Assembly: GCA_949710005.1 (NCBI GenBank)
Contig: OX453275.1
Location: 30,101,218-30,165,217, forward strand
Source: Ricordea florida
Taxonomy: Eukaryota; Cnidaria; Anthozoa; Corallimorpharia; Ricordeidae
Direction: 5' to 3'
Length of the DNA: 64,000 nucleotides
Below, piece after piece: positions 58,209 to 64,000 of the stretch. Below the pieces are notes generated by a model that was not told where the DNA came from, ran no database searches, and saw nothing but the letters and a program-made list of their open reading frames with translations. A program made the position numbers and the translations under genes. Within the stretch, counting starts at the first letter, position 1; each line of letters starts with the position of its first letter.

Positions 58209-60572
58209 GCACTGTACATAGTTCTTTTTTATGAGTATTGAATAAAGATTTTTTAGATTTAATTATTATTATCATTATTAATTATTATTATCTCTGTGTC
58301 CAACAATCGATTATTTTCATATAATGTATCAAAGTCTAGTGAATCTTTTTGATTGTAAGCATGGGAGAAGTACTGAGGCAATTCAGAACTTCAAGACTTC
58401 AAGATGTTTCTTTGAGCTCTGCTCTCTATAGCAGATTTGACATTTGCATGGGAATTTAGATATTGTCAGACAGGGATTCTAAAATAATCGTTCAAAGCGC
58501 TGTAAATTAGTGCCAGGAGGCTTTCAAGCAATCAGCACAGAGTGAGTTACGTTATAATAGAAAATCATCTTTAATATCTATCAATCACACTCATTGCAGG
58601 GAAAAACGCGAGAGTATGACACCCTGATCCAAATGATTGCTGATCCTGAATTAAAGGTACATTATTGCTGTAATACATATGGATTGTTAATGAGTTCTTT
58701 TTAGTATGTAAGAAATAGACATAGTTTGGTGCTACGCTGGTTTAAAATAATGAATGTAACTTATAAACAGTTAAGAATTCACTGACCCAATGTTGTGACA
58801 CTGATGTCCAGTGTCTGTCTTAAAGAGTGATTAAGTTTGGGAAGCTCCTTTTATACCTGCCCTAGAGAAAAACCTAATCACACGTGAAAAAGACACTTGA
58901 CAGGAATGTCAAAAGAACATCATCATCATCATTTTAAACCGGCATACATTTAGTATCAGACTACATGTGTGTCTGGTCATCCAGCCTGGTTGCAATGTAC
59001 ACATTTTTTAACTGTGTAAGAATTACTTTTTGGTCAGTTCCACACTTTTCTTTGATAATTATTATTATAGGCTGAATGTACAATTTTGCTGCTGTTATAG
59101 GATGTTCACCTAAGAAGATATCTACAGGCTTTGAAAAGCTGTTCTTCTTGTCTTACAAAGGAGTATGATATGTTAGTTGGCACTGTTTTGGTAGGTCTGT
59201 GCTCAAAACCATCTGTAAAATGTTATTGCCTGATATTACAACTTATCGCTAGAGTGTTCAACTATGCAGAGTTTGTGGTCCTCCATGTTGGGTTGACAGG
59301 GAATTATTGTTGACTGGGCAGCAGGGCTGTTCGGCAGAATACTTGGCTGTACAGTAGGTCATCATGTCTTTACTTCATAACTAAGAGGCAAAAATCTTCC
59401 TGTCTTCCCAAACCTAACTTTAAAGTCAATAAGCATTTTGTCTTATTACGACTGCCATTCTTCTTTTATTTTTCTCATTTTGTAGCAGCTGGATCTGGCA
59501 GGGCCATATGCAGGGCTATGTGGCTTTTCATGGCATTGTTGTCCATACATCCCATTTTGCTGATTGCACCTTTTGATTATTTAACAATTATTCGCTGCAG
59601 GCGAAGTGATTGTTGGTGAATATAGACCACTGTCTGTACTCCCTTTTTCCAAACAGCATTCCTTATTAACTGTTGTTATCAACTGTTCCTATTCCGAGTC
59701 TATAAACAGTTCAAGAACAAGGAAAACGATTGTATTTTTTTAGTATTACACATTAGCCGGCACAACTCATTTTTGCCAAGAGAATGCTTAAATAGATTGT
59801 GTAAGAGAAAGCCGGTCTCTGTGGGATGTTTGACAGCTTTGAACTCAAGCAAGAGGCACTATGAAAAGCTCCGTTGCAAAATAAAAGTGCTCTAGGCGAT
59901 GTCAACTTTGTGATGGGTTGTGGTAGTGTCTTATTTTAGGAACAACGGGTTATGATTAGTTGTCCATAACAAAAGTGGGAAAATAGAGAATGCCTTTTGC
60001 ACGTGCTGAATGTGATAATGTGTTGGAGAGAAATGTTCAAGTCGATCACTGAGATGGATTTTATAGTAATGGGAAAGCCTTAATTCAAATCACCCGACAA
60101 AGAATACTCAACCGTCACCACCAGAGAATGGCACAGAGGGAAATACATGTATGGCAGAGGATGTCCATGTTTAAAGCTTTGGTTTTGTCAACAAAGTTGT
60201 CATGCAATGTGAACAAAAAAAAGGAAATAATGTTAGAAAAATGTCAAATAATGTCCGAGTCTTCAACTGATCTAACCCCTCATTGGCCACTTTCAAACGA
60301 ATGCAGAAAAAATTAATGTCTGAAAAAGGCTCTCGCGTTCACAGTTCATGTGTCTACATTGTAACAGTTTCAATGATTTTGTTTGCACTTCTAGAATACA
60401 AGTTGGGCAACTTGCGATCGAGATACAGTTGAAAAATTTATTGAATTTCTCAGCTGTCTCTTATCAGCACAGACATACTATTTGAGGGCTTGCCTTCGCA
60501 TGATCATCAAACTCTTCCTTCCAGGTATGACACCAAAACTCATCTGTGACCCTGGTCTTTGTCTCTGAAAAT

Positions 60573-60603
<31 letters not shown>

Positions 60604-63600
60604 CATAAGAATGCATAGTTCAATGTTAAGTGCACATAAGTTGCCATTCCCCCCCTCCCCACTCCCCTGGGACCCACTTTAAGGGAGAAAGGGAGGGTTA
60701 CTTTTGACTACTGCATCACCACTTTGTAACATCCTAATCTTCATATTCACGTATATTTAACTGCTGTCTTGTGTGTGGGAGATGGGTGCCCAGGAGAGGC
60801 CACTGTCACCAAGATGGATAACTTGGAATGGCTGGCAGAACCATATTATTAAACCCAGCAATGAGCCCCCACACCACCCTGAGCACCTGTCACGCTGATC
60901 AAAGATCAGTGGAAATAATGGGAAAAAAGTGAGGGGGAGAGGGACAAAAAAGTTGTATAACCAGGGAGATATATCCAATCTACATCAAGTTATTGCCACA
61001 CCACGTCACATAGCACCTACCAGCAGCGAAGACAACACTAGCCTTTCATCAAAGACTCACCTGGAGCACTGTGGACAACTGCTGACCTAGCTGGATGGTG
61101 CCAGCTGACAGAAAGCTGATCATAAACAAGACCTGATGCCGCAAAGCCACGCCAGTGCTTTAGCCAGTAACACTAACAACAAACACCGATGGCTAATGCT
61201 TCTTGTAGTTGATAACTACATTATAAAGCAAAAAATTATTATAATTTTCAGTTGGAACTTTACTGTCAGTCATGTCTCACTGAAAAGAGTGTAGAATTTG
61301 TATTTCTTTGTATAGACAATTTCAACATTCTTTATAAACTGTTGTTATCAACTGCCACCAATGTAAATTCTAGACTTGATCTAAAAGACTGCAGAATTGG
61401 TATTTCTGCATTTAGACCACTGTCTGTATACCCTTTTTCCAAACAGCATTCCTTATTCCTCAGCTGTTTCTATTATGAGTCCATAATTAACAATTATTCG
61501 CCGAAGGCTAAGTGATTGTCCGTGAATATTCACTGAAAATCACTGGGCCTGAGGCGAATAATTGTTTTAGTATAAATACACAGATGATTATTTCAAATTA
61601 AGAAAAAGAATTGTACAACACGAAAAAATTATATTTCATCAAAAGAGCCAGAATGACTGACAGCCATTTTCTTCATCGAGATGATTATCGGCTGATAATC
61701 CGAGATAGCGAACCAATCATCTATACTGTATAAATCACCTGAGTACTTATACTAATCATGTTTTAAATGGTAACAATATAAATCACTGCTAATTTGATGA
61801 TGTTATTTTTAAACAGAAATATCAAAGAATATGGATCCCAACTTTATTGATCACGAAGGTAAGCAAAATTTTGAATGCAAGTACTGAAATATTCTTTCTT
61901 CTTTTTGTTGGTAAGCAGAGAAGTGCAACAAATGGAACAAGATGACAGATTATAAGACTAGCTGCATTTGAAAGTCAATAGTAACAATGATAATAATAAT
62001 ATTGATATTATTATTGTTCATTATTACCGGCATTATTATTATTATTATTATTATTACTGAATTAAATAATTATTATTCTTAATAAATCAAATAATTATTA
62101 TTATTAATAATAATGAGTTGAATGATAATAATTATCATTATTATTATCATCATTCTCATTATTATTTATTAAGCTTGCATCAGTAGACATTGTATCAAGT
62201 AGACTATGCTTCAGGTAATAAATCCTGCTGTTTACATGTTATTAAAAATTCACAAAAAATTTGTATTATGCTTGTGCTTCCTTTTTATTGATATCATTTC
62301 AGCGTAAGGAAACAACAATCCACAATACAACACCTACATTTCATTATTTAACACGTAATTTATACAATATCTACAGTATATGCAGCAGCTCACAGCTATA
62401 GAAAACGAAGGTACTGTTGCATATATTGTACAAAGATTTCTACTTACATATGATTGCTTTTTCTCTACTTGTGAAGTTCTTGAGCGGATATTTGCAAATG
62501 GTCACGAAGCACTGCAGGCAGTATGTGAGATTGTTCCAACGTAAGATCTCCCATTAATCGCCAAATAATGTTATATTTTGTCCTTAATATCTGAATTCTT
62601 CATAACAGTAAGTGATTGAGTGAGGTCAATATTTACTAAGATTTCTTGTTGTTTCTATTAACTGATATGAGCAGTACATGTCAACAAAGAATTGAGCTTG
62701 AAAAATTTCTATAAATTTTTGCCAATATATCTCAAAGTAGCAGCGATATCTTTGCAATATTTTGGTGATATGTTGATGAAATATCGCTAGAACAAAGTGT
62801 GATATTAGGTGATTGTTGTTCACATTACTTTTGCACCAAATTGTACCCTAGAACACCTTTTCTACCAATAGAATTTAATTTACTGTAATCATGTTGGAGA
62901 GAAAACATGTTCTTTAGCAATTTATTAGTTTTCAGCATTGTTGGTACAGTAACTGTATTGAACTGTGCATATAAAGATGACATTTCAAGAACTAAAAATC
63001 AACCCAAAAAATTGCCATCAATTTATACATGGGTCAAAGCCTGAGAGCCAAGTATCAGTTAAATAATTAGCATAATAATTGCCTTTTAATGTTAACAGAC
63101 ATGTAATAAACAGCAACACAGTTTAAAACAAATGCTCACATGGCAATCTGTTTCTCTATATCAGAGCTTTATGCTTATACAGTGTTGCATCCAGGTTTTA
63201 CTGGGTAGGGGTCCTCTGGACCCCTCGGACATATTTGGGGGTCCAGACCAGAATTTTGGGGGTCCTATCATAAATATTGATTTCAATCACTTCTTAATTT
63301 GATGATGAAGACGACTGAAAAATCGCAATGTCGGTATCCGCCATTTTGAAAACTGCGATTACTGGGCCTAGTAAATGTTTCTTCGTTCACCTCCGCGTGA
63401 CGCTACAGCTCCCTCAAACTAAAGCATTTTTGTTATGAGAAGTCAGAACTCAAAAAAGATGGAGCAAATGAACGCTAAAATCCGTCATCGGTAGCAACTG
63501 TGCATGAGAAGGCATGACGCTCCAGTGTTCATCTTCGGAAGTTCGTTGTTCCGCACATCATTGCGTCCTGGGACGCAATATTTTGCATTTGGACCCTCTA

Positions 63601-64000
63601 AAATACTAAGAAGGGGTCCTTGTGGATGCACAAGTATTTTAGAGGGTCCAAATGCAAAATATTGCGTCCCAGGACGCAATGACGTGCTCTGGATGCAACA
63701 CTGCTTATACACTGTATCGACTTAAAAAATGGGTAAATAAAGTAGCTTATTACTACATGTACTCTGTTTTACTGCCGAAGTTCTACATGTATTTGCACTT
63801 CCTGTTACTGACTTGTAATAACTTGAATCATAAGTTTGCTTACGCTTTTAATAACTTGACAATAAAAATTATTATTATCTATGTGAAACTTTCACAAAGT
63901 AATGTACTACAAGCCTGAGCCTGCCCATCTGAAGCAATTTTGATCTTTCTTTTATTTTCAGGGTTCCACAGTTTCTTCTTCCTGTACTATCAAACAATTT
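55767..64000 (+). CDS. RRN3: RNA polymerase I-specific initiation factor RRN3 (TIF-IA), 5' part
   Basis: Seven exons are visible: 55767-55868, 58600-58656, 59101-59190, 60395-60524, 61817-61858, 62477-62540 and 63962 to the window edge. They join in frame, and the gene continues past 64000. RRN3 bridges RNA polymerase I to the promoter factor SL1 and is the growth-regulated step of rRNA synthesis in the nucleolus. Matching stretches are REYDTLIQMIADPELK, VEKFIEFLSCLLSAQTYYLR, ACLRMIIKLFLPG and ALQAVCEIVPTVPQFLLPVL, equivalent to the first HEAT-like repeats of the human protein. The acidic serine-rich loop after the first repeats, prominent in human, is reduced here to a short exon (ISKNMDPNFIDHEG). 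The N-terminus is short (34 codons in exon 1); an additional upstream exon cannot be excluded but would have to overlap HAGH. Confidence 0.92.
56242..56716 (+). repeat. Dispersed repeat (copy 2) with long hairpin
   Basis: This is the same family as 6990-7412. Here the left part forms near-perfect inverted arms: about 56258-56333 and 56336-56410, joined at GAGCCGAAG-CGGCTC (for example GCTGAAATTGCACGAGCC against GGCTCGTGCAATTTCAGC). After the hairpin the sequence rejoins copy 1 at AATATAAACATGAAAAAATT. It lies in RRN3 intron 1. Confidence 0.8.
56985..57105. repeat. Hairpin repeat with CAGGGAAATCT arms
   Basis: Arms ACAGGGAAATCTCAGACCTC-GGGCTTGATGTATT and AATACATCAAGGCC-TCAGTCCAAGATTTCCCTGT are inverted around TACTGGGCGATAGTGAGGTC. 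A diverged right arm is at 6635-6705. It lies in RRN3 intron 1. Confidence 0.7.
57166..57747. mobile_element. Tigger/pogo-like MITE, copy 2
   Basis: Ends CAGTGGAACCCCAATATAAT and GTTATCTAGGGGTTCCACTG are inverted and bounded by TA (57164-57165 and 57748-57749). Internal ATATAATGAT units recur. It is similar in design to 49297-49872, but the interior sequence differs. It lies in RRN3 intron 1. Confidence 0.85.
57757..57822 (-). repeat. SINE family B tail, minus orientation
   Basis: TTGCTTTATTTAACATATGT, then CACTGTGCTAGTTGGGAGCA and CTGTAAA, correspond to the reverse-strand tail of the SINE at 8341. It stands tail to head, in opposite orientation, beside the full copy at 57893. Confidence 0.7.
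57893..58206 (+). repeat. tRNA-derived SINE, family B, plus copy
   Basis: The A box (GTTGGCACAGCGGTGAGAG) and B box (GTTTGATTCCCGG) are followed by TTTTCTCCTGGTACTCTGG, CAGTGTTCCCAATTAG and an (ATT)n end at about 58171-58206. It matches the minus copy at 8341-8628 and lies in RRN3 intron 1. Confidence 0.82.
60573..60603. repeat. (TTG)n microsatellite
   Basis: About ten TTG units lie in an RRN3 intron, 50 bp after the donor of exon 60395-60524. Confidence 0.85.
61408..61568. repeat. Repeat with ACAATTATTCGCC ends
   Basis: TAACAATTATTCGCCGAAGG (61488) is mirrored by GAGGCGAATAATTGTTTTA at the right. The preceding block AGACCACTGTCTGTATACCC-TTTTTCCAAACAGCATTCC also occurs at about 59625-59670, beside another CAATTATTCGCTGCAGGCGA (59586). 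Two copies in one gene suggest a dispersed MITE or an intragenic duplication. It lies in an RRN3 intron. Confidence 0.55.
61988..62168. repeat. (ATT)n-rich low-complexity tract
   Basis: ATT/AAT trinucleotides switch strand polarity several times over about 180 bp. It lies in an RRN3 intron. No gene or element end was recognised in it. Confidence 0.8.
63181..63702. mobile_element. hAT-like MITE with 8-bp target duplication
   Basis: Ends AGTGTTGCATCCAG and CTGGATGCAACACT are inverted and flanked by identical 8-bp GCTTATAC (63173-63180 and 63703-63710). An 8-bp duplication is diagnostic of the hAT group among common classes. The right part holds a second long palindrome (about 63558-63607 against 63633-63682) built on GCGTCCTGGGACGCAATATT, so mirrored frames appear on both strands. 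It has no transposase. It lies in the RRN3 intron before exon 63962. Confidence 0.88.

Noticed and set aside
60640..61200. Possible exon or LINE remnant in the RRN3 intron (GC-richer block)
   Set aside because: No frame gives a recognisable protein and no repeat partner was found in the window.
63485..63725. Mirrored frames of 73-75 codons on both strands
   Set aside because: They arise from the palindrome inside the hAT-like MITE and share the same reversed peptide pattern.

Overview
This window looks like nuclear DNA of a metazoan, most probably an anthozoan cnidarian such as a stony coral. The genes are intron-rich with GT-AG splicing and encode metazoan-type proteins. The background is AT-rich, and the introns are full of tRNA-derived SINEs, pogo-like, hAT-like and TTAA-flanked elements. 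The species assignment is inference; the gene families are read from translated exons. Six protein genes were rebuilt exon by exon.

Layout: (1) 758-9730, minus: a p38-pathway MAP kinase kinase (MKK3/6 type), 12 coding exons, 344 aa. (2) 11464-20898: a three-level transposon nest. A TTAA-flanked foldback element was split by a Ty3/gypsy LTR retrotransposon (target duplication GCACT). The retrotransposon's 5' LTR was in turn split by a second foldback element with 9-bp target duplications. (3) 21806-25628, plus: a BTB-BACK-kelch CUL3 adaptor, 3 exons, 573 aa. (4) 28045-36767, minus: POLD2, the DNA polymerase delta B-subunit, 11 exons, 488 aa, with two successive GC-AG introns. (5) 37343-41755, plus: USP1, a ubiquitin protease, head to head with POLD2. 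(6) 43411-55540, minus: HAGH (glyoxalase II), 9 exons, 305 aa, with a mitochondrial-type N-terminus. (7) 55767 to past the window end, plus: RRN3/TIF-IA, an RNA polymerase I initiation factor, head to head with HAGH.

Two gene pairs share short divergent promoters. POLD2 and USP1 both act around PCNA (polymerase delta holoenzyme; removal of ubiquitin from PCNA and FANCD2), and their start codons lie 575 bp apart. That spacer is a roughly 294-bp tandem duplication, and its USP1-proximal copy still carries a 24-codon relic of the start of POLD2. HAGH and RRN3 start codons lie 226 bp apart, with no obvious functional link.

The main observations for follow-up are the triple nest, the duplicated POLD2/USP1 promoter, a p21-like PIP-box candidate in USP1 together with loss of the vertebrate insert and diglycine, the consecutive GC-AG introns in POLD2, a microsatellite that forms the 3' splice-site region of POLD2 intron 1, and a recurrent repeat carrying a hammerhead-like core.
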